Shown here: positions 17,547-25,538 of the stretch, in pieces
Position numbering within the stretch: position 1 is the stretch's first letter
Layout: every line of letters begins with the position of its first letter
NCBI GenBank assembly: GCA_040386295.1
Contig: JAZKFR010000118.1
Coordinates: 1 to 28,226, forward strand
Source: JAZKFR01 sp040386295
GTDB lineage: Bacteria; Pseudomonadota; Gammaproteobacteria; Burkholderiales; Rhodocyclaceae
Direction of reading: 5' to 3'
Length of the DNA stretch: 28,226 nucleotides
Program-made: the position numbers and the translations under genes
The notes under the pieces: generated by a model
Seen by the model: only the letters and a program-made list of their open reading frames with translations
Databases searched by the model: none
Told to the model about the DNA's origin: nothing

Positions 17547-18176
17547 CTAATGAGTCAAATTTTCAAACAACTGAGGGTTTTTTTGCCGCTGCACTGCAGA
17601 ACGTAAGCGTGAGGCGCGAACAACAGCGTTTAAGTCACTCAAGGCAAGCTGCAAATCCTCGTTGATAATAACATAGTCGAACTCATCGACATGCCGCATC
17701 TCCTCTTGTGCTGCGGCCAAACGGCGGGCGATGGTCGCGGCATCATCGGTGCCCCGCGTGGCCAAACGTTGCGCCAGAACAGCGAGCGAGGGGGGCAAAA
17801 TAAAAATGCTGACGGTGTTAGCGAATTGCTGGCGGATTTGTTGCGCCCCCTGCCAATCGATTTCGAGCAGCACATCCTGCCCTTTTGCCAGCGTGCGCTC
17901 AATTTCGCTTTTTGACGTGCCGTAGTAATTTCCGTGCACAAGCGCCCATTCGAGGAATTCACCCTGTTTAATTCTGGCGAGAAAATCGTCTGTTGCCAAA
18001 AAACGGTAGTCGTACCCGTCTTGCTCGCCTTGACGTGGCGCCCGCGTCGTTGCAGAAAGCGACAAACTAATCGTCGTGTCATCGTTCAACAAGCGACGAA
18101 CCAAGGTGGTTTTACCCGCACCGGAAGGCGCGGCGACAATGTAGAGCGTGGCGCTCACGGGATTCTCTGGCGACAT
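17547..18176 (-). CDS. gmk: Guanylate kinase
   Basis: 209 residues. It phosphorylates GMP to GDP with ATP, an essential step towards GTP and ppGpp. Visible: P-loop APSGAGKTT at about residues 16-24, GMP-binding region with SLSATTRAPRQGEQDGYDYRFL and the segment EFLEWALVHGNYYGTSK, and the adenine/lid region RLATRGTDDAATI. The ATG starts two bases after the aceE stop codon with only a weak ribosome-binding site, so translation is probably coupled to aceE. In many relatives the upstream neighbour is a YicC-type gene instead. Confidence 0.97.
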   Translation of the reverse strand: MSPENPVSATLYIVAAPSGAGKTTLVRRLLNDDTTISLSLSATTRAPRQGEQDGYDYRFLATDDFLARIKQGEFLEWALVHGNYYGTSKSEIERTLAKGQDVLLEIDWQGAQQIRQQFANTVSIFILPPSLAVLAQRLATRGTDDAATIARRLAAAQEEMRHVDEFDYVIINEDLQLALSDLNAVVRASRLRSAVQRQKNPQLFENLTH

Positions 18177-18178
18177 AA

Positions 18179-20950
18179 TTAAAACGGACAGGGTTTTTCA
18201 CGGTCGATCGCGTACAGCGTGATCGCTTCTTGTAGACGTTCACGTGCAATGCGTCCTTCGTCGGCCAAGCTACTGAGCGCGGCCAAAACGATATAGCGGG
18301 CGTCAATTTCAAAGAAATCACGCAAAGCCACGCGCGTATCGGAGCGACCGAAACCGTCGGTGCCGAGCACGGTATAGGGCGCAGGAACCCAGTTACGAAT
18401 CAGATCGGGATAGGCACGAATGAAATCGCTGACGGCGACGACAGAACCTGGATATTGTTTCAGCCGTTCGCCTAATTGCGCGGCTAAGTAAGGGATACGG
18501 GGCTGTTCGTCGGGATGCAGCATATTCCAACGATCGCACGCTATTCCGTCTTTACGCAGCTCGCTAAAGCTGGTCGCGCTCCAAACGTCGGCGGCCACGC
18601 CAAAATCCTGGGCTAATTTTTCAGCGGCGGCCAAGGCGTGACGCAGAATGCTCCCGCTGCCAATCAACTGAACTCTTGGCGCGGACGCGTCTAGAGCCGA
18701 GCTTTGCAGTAGGTAAATACCACGACGTATCCCCTCCTCTACACCCTCTGGCATCGCGGGATGAACGTAGTTTTCGTTGTACAGCGTGATGTAGTAGAAG
18801 CCATGCTCTTTGTGCGACGGAGCGGCCAGTGTTGCCGTCTCAAGCTCATGCTGTTCGTCTGTCGTACTTTCCATCATGCCTCGTACCCCAGCCTCAACGA
18901 TAACCGCCACCTCGTAGCCGAAGGCCGGATCGTAGGCGCGACAGGTCGGAATCGTCGCGGCGTAGATGTGGCTTTGTCCATCTTCATGCTGCAAGCCTTC
19001 GCCCGAGAGGGTAGTACGCCCTGCCGTCGCGCCGAGCAGAAAGCCGCGCGCCTGCGCATCGGCAGCGCTCCAAATCAAATCGGCAACACGCTGAAAGCCA
19101 AACATAGAATAAAAAATGTAACACGGTAACAAGGGCTTAGCACTGTGCGAATAGGCCGTGCCCGCAGCAATCCAAGACGCCATAGAACCCGCTTCGGTAA
19201 TACCCTCTTCGAGAATTTGTCCCTGCACATCTTCGCGGTAAAAAGCCAGCTGGTCTGAATCCTGAGGCGTGTAACGCTGCCCCCAAGGCGAGTAAATACC
19301 GAACTGGCGGAACATTTCCTGCATACCAAAAGTACGCGCTTCGTCGGCGACGATGGGCACGATGCTTGAACCAATGTTTTGCTCGCGCATTAGCTTGGTG
19401 AGTAAGCGGACGAAGATCATCGTTGATGAATTCTCGCGCCCAGAAGAACCGGTGTGGAAACTACTAAACACTTCAGGCGGGGTTGCCACTGTTGGCGGCA
19501 TTTTGTGGCTACGGCTAGGCAGAAAGCCGCCCAGCTCGGCGCGGCGTGCCTTGAGATAGCACACCTCCGGGCTTTCCTCGCCGGGATGGTAAAAATGCCC
19601 GCCTTCCAACGCAGCGTCAGGAATTGGCAAATCGAAACGTTCACGGAAATGCTGCAAATCTTTATCCGCTAGTTTTTTCGTTTGGTGCGAAGTATTCGTG
19701 CCTTGTCCAGAACTGCCCATGCCGTAGCCTTTGGTCGTCTGCGCCAAAATCACTGTCGGCGCACCACGATGCTTAACCGCCGCTGCGTAGGCCGCGTAAA
19801 TTTTCACCGGATCGTGCCCGCCACGCATCAAAGCGTCGATGTCTTTGTCCGACATATTGGCAACTAAAGCGGCAAGCTCTGGATAACTGGAGAAAAAGTG
19901 CTGACGGTTGTAATGCCCGTCGGTCGCCGACAGTTTTTGGAACTCGCCATCAACCGCTTCAGCCATGCGGCGCAAAATCCAGCCCTCTTTGTCGCGCGCG
20001 AAGAGCACATCCCAATTGCTGCCCCACAAGCATTTGATGACGTTCCAGCCAGCGCCCGCAAACAGCGTTTCCAACTCCTGGACGATGTTGCCGTTGCCGC
20101 GCACCGGGCCATCTAGACGCTGCAGGTTGCAATTGACGATCAAAGTAAGGTTGTCGAGCTGCTCGCGTGCGGCGAGCGAAATTCCGGCGAGCGACTCTGG
20201 CTCATCCATTTCGCCGTCACCGACGTAGGCCCAAACGCGACGTTCGGCTTGTGTGCTGGTGGGAATCAGCTGGCGATTCGCCATATAGCGCTGGAAGCGT
20301 GCTTGGTAAATCGCTGTGAGCAGACCCAGACCCATAGATCCGGTGGGGAATTGCCAGAAACCCGGCATTAAAGTCGGGTGCGGATAAGAAGACAAACCCT
20401 GCCCAATTTTGCCGCTGACTTCTTGCCGGAAATGCTTCAGATTGTCTTCGCTCAGACGTCCTTCGAGGAAAGCACGTGCGTAAATTCCTGGCACTGCATG
20501 CGGCTGAAAATAAACCAAATCACCGGCAAAATCGCCATTCGGCGCACGGAAAAAATGGTTGAAACCGACTTCAAAAATATCGGCAATCGAGGCGTAGGTA
20601 GCAATATGCCCACCGAGCTCAGGATGCGCCTGGTTTGCACGCATCACCATGGCTAAGGCGTTCCAGCGATGAATCGCGGTAATCCGCGCCTCAATATCTA
20701 GATCGCCGGGGTACGGCGGCTGTTCCGCAACTGGTACCGTGTTGCGATAAGGCGTGGTGTGCAGCGTATGAAAGCGGCCCCCCGCACGTCGCCCGGCTTC
20801 GATCAGTTGCGCAAGCAGATATTCAGCGCGCGACAGACCATCACGTTCAATAACGGCGGCTAAACTGGCCAGCCAATCCTGTGTTTCTTCAGGATCAAGG
20901 TCAGGTGTCGAGTGAGATCCTGCGCTATGAGGGAACGTGCGCTGTTGCAT
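18179..20950 (-). CDS. aceE: Pyruvate dehydrogenase E1 component (homodimeric type)
   Basis: 923 residues from the ATG at 20948-20950 with GGAG 7 bases upstream; the frame is open 12 codons further without similarity. The thiamine-diphosphate-dependent E1 subunit decarboxylates pyruvate and passes acetyl groups to the lipoyl domains of E2 in the pyruvate dehydrogenase complex. The ThDP motif begins GDGEMDEPES at 244 and ends at NCNLQRLDGPV. Other E1 landmarks: HHxT-like LHTTPYRNT, GHIATYASIADI, TKGYGMG, GITEAGSMASWIAAGT and GLQHEDGQSH. It is slightly longer than E. coli AceE. The E2 and E3 genes that usually follow are not next to it; gmk is. Three 11-bp repeats lie just upstream (20971-21003). 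Confidence 0.96.
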   Translation of the reverse strand: MQQRTFPHSAGSHSTPDLDPEETQDWLASLAAVIERDGLSRAEYLLAQLIEAGRRAGGRFHTLHTTPYRNTVPVAEQPPYPGDLDIEARITAIHRWNALAMVMRANQAHPELGGHIATYASIADIFEVGFNHFFRAPNGDFAGDLVYFQPHAVPGIYARAFLEGRLSEDNLKHFRQEVSGKIGQGLSSYPHPTLMPGFWQFPTGSMGLGLLTAIYQARFQRYMANRQLIPTSTQAERRVWAYVGDGEMDEPESLAGISLAAREQLDNLTLIVNCNLQRLDGPVRGNGNIVQELETLFAGAGWNVIKCLWGSNWDVLFARDKEGWILRRMAEAVDGEFQKLSATDGHYNRQHFFSSYPELAALVANMSDKDIDALMRGGHDPVKIYAAYAAAVKHRGAPTVILAQTTKGYGMGSSGQGTNTSHQTKKLADKDLQHFRERFDLPIPDAALEGGHFYHPGEESPEVCYLKARRAELGGFLPSRSHKMPPTVATPPEVFSSFHTGSSGRENSSTMIFVRLLTKLMREQNIGSSIVPIVADEARTFGMQEMFRQFGIYSPWGQRYTPQDSDQLAFYREDVQGQILEEGITEAGSMASWIAAGTAYSHSAKPLLPCYIFYSMFGFQRVADLIWSAADAQARGFLLGATAGRTTLSGEGLQHEDGQSHIYAATIPTCRAYDPAFGYEVAVIVEAGVRGMMESTTDEQHELETATLAAPSHKEHGFYYITLYNENYVHPAMPEGVEEGIRRGIYLLQSSALDASAPRVQLIGSGSILRHALAAAEKLAQDFGVAADVWSATSFSELRKDGIACDRWNMLHPDEQPRIPYLAAQLGERLKQYPGSVVAVSDFIRAYPDLIRNWVPAPYTVLGTDGFGRSDTRVALRDFFEIDARYIVLAALSSLADEGRIARERLQEAITLYAIDREKPCPF

Positions 20951-20970
20951 TACAAATCTCCAATTCAGTA

Positions 20971-21003
20971 AACAATAAATGAACAATAAACAGTCAATAA
21001 ATA
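20971..21003. repeat. Three imperfect 11-bp repeats upstream of aceE
   Basis: AACAATAAATG, AACAATAAACA and GTCAATAAATA lie head to tail, one helical turn apart, starting 20 bases before the aceE start codon within the 207-base hemH-aceE spacer. The phasing would let a protein contact one DNA face three times, but AT-rich leaders often repeat by chance. No promoter hexamers stand out clearly nearby. Confidence 0.45.
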
Positions 21004-21157
21004 CAGCAGAGTGAGGCTAGCTCAGCGCCGAGGCGAGCAAGGAAACGGATAACAAAACACAGCGCAAAAAGCGCAAACAAATCTAAAAAATCGCAATGCA
21101 AACGCCTAAGCTTGCTTAAACCTAGACACGGCGAGAAAAAATTAATTACAACACTGC

Positions 21158-22276
21158 TCAGTCAGGCGCACCCAAGGCTTTAGCGCGTTCGGCGCTCAAG
21201 GCTCGGTTACGCGCATCATCGGCGCTTTCTATGCCATCGCTCTGCGTTGGCCAGCCCTGTAAGTGCTTGATCGCCAGCTGAGACAAGGCGTTAATCCAAT
21301 CGTCACGTTCGTTCAAACAAGGAATGTAGTGGTATTCCTGCCCACCTGCCTGCATGAACTCAGCGCGCCCTTCAAGGGCGATTTCTTCAAGCGTTTCTAG
21401 GCAGTCGGCGGGGAATCCGGGGCAAATGACGTCAAGGCGCTTAGTCCCTTGTTGCGCCAATTCGCGCAGTTTTGGCGCGGTATAAGGTTTGAGCCATTCG
21501 GTTCGGCCAAAACGTGATTGAAAACATACTTGGTAGTCATCTCCGCACAAACCCAGCGCTTCTGCCAGCAAGCGTCCCGTTTTATGACACTCGCAATGAT
21601 AGGGATCGCCACGCTGCAAGGTGTAGCGCGGCAAGCCATGAAAACTCATGAGTAAACGATAGTCTTGGCTAGGACGCGGGTGAGTACGCCAATGCTCACG
21701 GACGCTGGCGGCCAAAGCGGCAATATAACCGGCGTCGTCAGCAAAGCTTCTGACGCTGCGTAAGGCCGGTTGATTACGCAGCTTAGACATCCAGGCATAA
21801 ACCATGTCAAACGCTGTCGCCGTCGTACTGGCTGCGTACTGCGGATAAAGCGGCAAAAGCAGAATACGAGTGCAGCCCGCGCTTTTTAGCCGATCTAGCG
21901 TTTCAGGGATCGACGGCTGGCCGTAACGCATCGCGTAATCAACCCGCACCCGGTGCCCTGCTGCGCCGAGAAAACCCTGTAGTAATTTGGCTTGCGCTGC
22001 TGTGTGCACACGCAAAGGCGAACCTTCCGGCGTCCACACCAGCGCGTATTTAGCAGCTGATTTTTTAGGGCGAATGTTAAGAATGATGCTGTTCAGAATC
22101 AGCCACCATAAAGCGCGAGGAATCTCGACGACACGCGGATCGGAAAGAAACTCTTTCAAGTAGCGCCGCACCGCTGTGCCGGTAGGCGCGTCTGGCGTAC
22201 CCAGGTTGATGAGGAGAACAGCTGTTTGCTCAGAGCTGCCGTGCTTAAAAGGCGGTTCGGTTAAGTATGAAGGCAT
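21158..22276 (-). CDS. hemH: Ferrochelatase
   Basis: 372 residues from the ATG at 22274-22276. It inserts Fe(II) into protoporphyrin IX to make haem, at the cytoplasmic face of the inner membrane. Family landmarks: AVLLINLGTPDAP, TPEGSPLRVHT, LPLYPQYAASTTA, the SFHGLP motif carrying the metal-handling histidine, and VICPGFPADCLETLEEI with the conserved glutamates. A polar C-terminal tail of about 30 residues (SADDARNRALSAERA) extends past the usual end. It starts 12 bases after hrcA, so the two are probably co-transcribed, as in related Burkholderiales. Confidence 0.96.
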   Translation of the reverse strand: MPSYLTEPPFKHGSSEQTAVLLINLGTPDAPTGTAVRRYLKEFLSDPRVVEIPRALWWLILNSIILNIRPKKSAAKYALVWTPEGSPLRVHTAAQAKLLQGFLGAAGHRVRVDYAMRYGQPSIPETLDRLKSAGCTRILLLPLYPQYAASTTATAFDMVYAWMSKLRNQPALRSVRSFADDAGYIAALAASVREHWRTHPRPSQDYRLLMSFHGLPRYTLQRGDPYHCECHKTGRLLAEALGLCGDDYQVCFQSRFGRTEWLKPYTAPKLRELAQQGTKRLDVICPGFPADCLETLEEIALEGRAEFMQAGGQEYHYIPCLNERDDWINALSQLAIKHLQGWPTQSDGIESADDARNRALSAERAKALGAPD

Positions 22277-22288
22277 TGCTTTTAGTGT

Positions 22289-23317
22289 TTAGGTGTCTGT
22301 TTGCTGGGTCAGTGCAGAAGATAAAAGCTTGGCCGTAATATCCACGATCGGAATCACCCGTTCGTAAGCCATGCGGGTCGGGCCAATCACGCCGAGCGAA
22401 CCGACGATTTGCCCCTGAACCGTATAGGGTGCGGTGACTACACTGCATTGGTCAAGCGGCGCCAAACCGGATTCGCTACCGATAAAAATTTGTACGCCAT
22501 CGGCGTGTTGCGAGCTGTCAAGCAGACGCATTAACGAGGTTCTTTGTTCAAATAAATCAAATAATTCTCGCAATCTTTTCATGTTTGACGAGAACTCATC
22601 GACCCCCAATAAATTACGCTCGCCTGAAATCACATACTGATGCTCAGACTGACGCATCGCATCGTCACCTGCAGCCAAAGCGGCTGTCGTGAGCTGGTGC
22701 AAATCTCCTCGCAATTTGCCCAATTCTTGCTGTACATGCGCACGGATATGCTCGAAATCGTGTCCGATAAAATGCTCGTTCAGATAGTTTGTTGCGGTGA
22801 CTAACTCGGACGCACTGTAAGCACGTTCGGTAAACAAAATACGGTTTTGCACATCGCCAGTATTGGTCACCAGAATCAATAAGATCCGTTTCTCAGACAA
22901 ACTGACAAACTCCATTTGCCGGATGATCGGCGCGCTGCGTCGAGGGCTCAGCACGATTCCGGCAAAACAGGTGAATTTGGAAAGCAATTGCGAGGCTTTG
23001 CTAATCAGTTGTTGCTGCGTTGCTGGATGCAACTGCCCTTCCATCGCGCTGATTCGCTCTTCGTCAAGCGGCTGCATGGTCAGCAAACTATCGACAAAAA
23101 GGCGGTAACCACGCGCCGTCGGCACCCGACCGGCCGAGGTATGCGGGCTGGCAATAAGCCCTAATTCTTCAAGGTCGGACATCACGTTACGCACGGTCGC
23201 TGGCGATAGATCAAGCCCAGAAAACTTCGACAATGCGCGCGAGCCTAAGGGCTGACCTTCAGCAATATAGCGTTCGATAAGCGTTTTGAGCAGCGTACGG
23301 GCGCGTTCGTCTAGCAT
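22289..23317 (-). CDS. hrcA: Heat-inducible transcription repressor HrcA
   Basis: 342 residues from the ATG at 23315-23317 (MLDERARTLLKTLIERYI) with AGGA 5 bases upstream; a TTG five codons earlier is rejected. HrcA binds CIRCE operators to repress groESL and sometimes dnaK, and needs GroEL for activity. The N-terminal winged helix-turn-helix (about 1-75) includes the typical LSPATVRNVMSDLEELGLI and SPHTSAGRVPTARGYRLFVD. The remainder is the HrcA GAF-like regulatory domain. No CIRCE element (TTAGCACTC-N9-GAGTGCTAA) was seen here, so its targets are outside the window. Confidence 0.96.
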   Translation of the reverse strand: MLDERARTLLKTLIERYIAEGQPLGSRALSKFSGLDLSPATVRNVMSDLEELGLIASPHTSAGRVPTARGYRLFVDSLLTMQPLDEERISAMEGQLHPATQQQLISKASQLLSKFTCFAGIVLSPRRSAPIIRQMEFVSLSEKRILLILVTNTGDVQNRILFTERAYSASELVTATNYLNEHFIGHDFEHIRAHVQQELGKLRGDLHQLTTAALAAGDDAMRQSEHQYVISGERNLLGVDEFSSNMKRLRELFDLFEQRTSLMRLLDSSQHADGVQIFIGSESGLAPLDQCSVVTAPYTVQGQIVGSLGVIGPTRMAYERVIPIVDITAKLLSSALTQQTDT

Positions 23318-23444
23318 CGCTATCCTGTGCAAATAATCGAAGTTATTGTGATTTCAAAGTCGATGCAGCCAAGGCAATTAACACTGCTTGGCACGCCGCG
23401 ATTTGGCTGTTTTGAACAACATCGGACAGGGTTAAGGTCAAGGC

Positions 23445-24536
23445 TCAGACGTTGAATAAGAAATTCAGTACATCGCCGTCTTTGACCACGTACTCTTTGC
23501 CCTCGGTACGCATTTTGCCGGCATCTTTGGCGCCTTGTTCTCCCTTGCAAGCGATGAAATCGTCAAAAGCAATCGTTTGTGCACGAATGAAACCGCGCTC
23601 AAAATCAGTATGAATCACCCCTGCCGCTTGCGGCGCCGTATCGCCGACGTGAATAGTCCAAGCGCGTACTTCTTTCACGCCGGCTGTGAAATAAGTACGC
23701 AAACCCAGCAGCTCGTAGGCGGTACGAATCAAACGATTTAAACCGGGCTCGGAAAGCCCCAAGTCAGCCAAGAAAGCTAACTTATCAGCCTCGTCAAGAT
23801 CCGCTAATTCTGCTTCAATCTGCGCGCACAAAACGACCACAGGCGCACCTTCTTGCGCAGCGTGCGCGCGCAAACGGTCCAGATAAGGATTGTTGTCAAA
23901 CCCATCTTCGCGCACATTCGCCAGGTACATTGCCGGTTTGATGGTGAGCAAACACAAGGGTTTGATCAGCTGTTTGTCCTCTTCCGATAAAGCCAGGGTG
24001 CGCGCAGGGAAACCTTGATTCAAATGCGGCAACAGACGTTCGAGAATCGCCAGCAATTTTTGCGCGTCTTTATCGCCGGACTTCGCTTTTTTCGCCTCAC
24101 GATTGATGGTTCTTTCGACAACGGCCAAATCGGCTAGCGCCAGTTCGGTAATAATCGTTTCAATGTCGGCCAGAGGATCAACCTGACCCGCGACGTGGAT
24201 TACATTTTCATCGTCGAAACAACGAACTACGTTAATAATCGCATCTGTCTCGCGAATGTTGGCAAGAAACTGATTACCCAAGCCCTCCCCTTTTGATGCG
24301 CCTTTAACTAGCCCAGCAATATCGACAAATTCGACAATCGCCGGTTGCACACGCTGCGGTTTGACCAAAATACTCAGCTGATCTAGGCGAGGATCGGGCA
24401 CCTCAACAATCCCGATATTTGGCTCGATGGTACAGAATGGGTAGTTTTCGGCGGCAATCCCGGCCTTAGTCAACGCGTTAAAAAGAGTAGACTTGCCGAC
24501 GTTAGGCAAACCAACGATGCCGCATTTAAGACTCAT
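23445..24536 (-). CDS. ychF: YchF/OLA1-type ATPase (Obg-related, ribosome-associated)
   Basis: 363 residues from the ATG at 24534-24536 with AGGA upstream. A P-loop protein of the Obg class that prefers ATP over GTP and associates with ribosomes; linked to stress and translation control. Motifs: GLPNVGKS at 9-16, the switch region with IGIVEVPDPRL, the G3 motif DIAGLVKGASKGEGLGNQFLANIRE with its start near residue 72, the altered NKxD region LYLANVRED-like (MYLANVRED), and a C-terminal TGS domain ending FIACKGEQGAKDAGKMRTEGKEYVVKDGD over its span. Length is standard. It points away from the iron-permease gene across a 372-base spacer. Confidence 0.96.
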   Translation of the reverse strand: MSLKCGIVGLPNVGKSTLFNALTKAGIAAENYPFCTIEPNIGIVEVPDPRLDQLSILVKPQRVQPAIVEFVDIAGLVKGASKGEGLGNQFLANIRETDAIINVVRCFDDENVIHVAGQVDPLADIETIITELALADLAVVERTINREAKKAKSGDKDAQKLLAILERLLPHLNQGFPARTLALSEEDKQLIKPLCLLTIKPAMYLANVREDGFDNNPYLDRLRAHAAQEGAPVVVLCAQIEAELADLDEADKLAFLADLGLSEPGLNRLIRTAYELLGLRTYFTAGVKEVRAWTIHVGDTAPQAAGVIHTDFERGFIRAQTIAFDDFIACKGEQGAKDAGKMRTEGKEYVVKDGDVLNFLFNV

Positions 24537-24908
24537 TTAATTCCTTTTTAATCAAAAAATTACCAGGTGTTTTTACAGTATTAGAGAAGCATAGCGCAGG
24601 CGAATTTGCGCGCGGGGCAAAGCGGGTGGTCGAGCCGAGAAAAAGCGAAACGCTGCTCAGCGATAAACAGCAGAACGTGTGCACGCATCAAGAGCAAAAA
24701 GTACTCGCCCCCATAAAAATCGACACGATCATAGCGCATTCAAGCCGTTTCTGACCATGACAGAGCGCAAAGCTCGCTGTGCTAGGGTACGCTCTGCGCT
24801 GCTCGGCCTGCTTTAAGTCTGTGTTGTTCAGCAAATGAAGCTGAAAAGCAAGCAGCGCGCTTTGAGCACGCTGGCTCATGCCCTCAGATACACAACAGGA
24901 ATTGCCCT
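24537..24908. other. 372-base divergent spacer between ychF and the iron-permease gene
   Basis: No convincing gene is seen. The longest open frame (63 codons, minus strand) lacks a recognisable product or ribosome-binding site. The spacer must hold the promoters of both flanking genes, but no clear sigma-70 pair was found by eye. The only structure noted is the inverted repeat at 24761-24796. Confidence 0.6.
24761..24796. repeat. 7-bp inverted repeat in divergent spacer
   Basis: CAGAGCG (24761-24767) and CGCTCTG (24790-24796) are perfectly complementary around a 22-base centre. It could be a hairpin or a spaced operator. The surrounding sequence is rich in GCTC/GCGC motifs, so chance is a real alternative. 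Confidence 0.35.
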
Positions 24909-25319
24909 ATGCACAACACAAGTTGGTATTCCCGATTCGCCAAGGCAGCCGCCCACTTTTGTGGCCGTCCTCGGGTCTTCTCAATCGCAGTCAGCATTAT
25001 CGCGCTTTGGATTATCAGTGGCCCCCTATTTGACTTTAGCGACACCTGGCAATTAGTCATCAACACAGGGACGACAATCGTCACTTTCTTGATGGTTTTC
25101 TTGATCCAGAACACGCAAAATCGAGATACTGAAGCGATTCAGATCAAACTCGACGAGCTCATCCGTGCTACCCAAGGTGCGCATAACGCACTCTTGGATT
25201 TGGAAGAAATAGAGGAGGAAAATTTAGACGCCTTTCGCGCAAAATACCAAGCGCTCGCCAGCACAGCGAGAGCAGATTTAAACCGAGGTATTAGCGACAC
25301 GGATACACCGGAGGCTTAA
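24909..25319 (+). CDS. Low-affinity iron permease family membrane protein
   Basis: 136 residues from the ATG at 24909 with AGGA about 8 bases upstream. It matches a family of small bacterial proteins named after yeast Fet4-type low-affinity iron permeases; transport by the bacterial members is not firmly established. Two membrane segments are visible, at about 24-40 (FSIAVSIIALWIISGPL) and 48-66. The second carries the hallmark INTGTTIVTFLMVFLIQNTQ followed by NRDTEAIQIKLDELIRA. The C-terminal third is a charged, probably helical cytoplasmic tail. Typical length. The 18 bases after its stop codon lead straight into a histidine-kinase remnant, which suggests a deletion endpoint close behind this gene. 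Confidence 0.88.
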   Translation: MHNTSWYSRFAKAAAHFCGRPRVFSIAVSIIALWIISGPLFDFSDTWQLVINTGTTIVTFLMVFLIQNTQNRDTEAIQIKLDELIRATQGAHNALLDLEEIEEENLDAFRAKYQALASTARADLNRGISDTDTPEA

Positions 25320-25337
25320 GCTCGAAAAGTACCCATT

Positions 25338-25526
25338 TTGTTTGCCATGATCTTGGGTGGACTATTCTTTGAATCTGACGCAGTTAGACGGCCTGGCTTT
25401 GGACTGTCCTATTGCAAGCGCAGCATGCCTGCTTTTGGAGGGAAGATTGGCCGCATTTCAGCCATCGATCAGTGCACAGAATTCACCTTATTATTTCCAC
25501 CCATGACGGCTGATGAACTCACGTAA
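25338..25526 (+). pseudogene. Remnant of a sensor histidine kinase (end of ATPase domain)
   Basis: A 62-codon open stretch with no good start (a TTG without a ribosome-binding site). The sequence PGFGLSYCKRSMPAFGGKIG followed by a stretch ending TEFTLLFPP resembles the last box of a histidine-kinase HATPase domain (GTGIGL.FCKRVM..FGG.I...S....TTFTL.FP). The glycine motif is degraded (PGFGL for GTGIGL), and the N-box, G1 box, dimerisation domain and sensor region are absent. The CKR.M..FGG wording is what I recall from CqsS-type quorum-sensing kinases, but the class assignment is tentative. It ends with TAA 12 bases before, and in frame with, the receiver/Hpt gene, so it is probably what is left of that protein's cognate kinase or of its own N-terminal half. 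Confidence 0.7.
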
Positions 25527-25538
25527 CACGAAAAAAAT

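Noticed and set aside
23318..23444. Possible CIRCE element upstream of hrcA
   Set aside because: No TTAGCACTC-N9-GAGTGCTAA or close variant found in the spacer.
24688..24879. 63-codon open frame on the minus strand in the ychF/iron-permease spacer
   Set aside because: No recognisable domain, membrane pattern or ribosome-binding site; treated as chance.
25338..25526. Stand-alone small protein gene
   Set aside because: Only a TTG start without a ribosome-binding site, and the content resembles the tail of a larger kinase domain.
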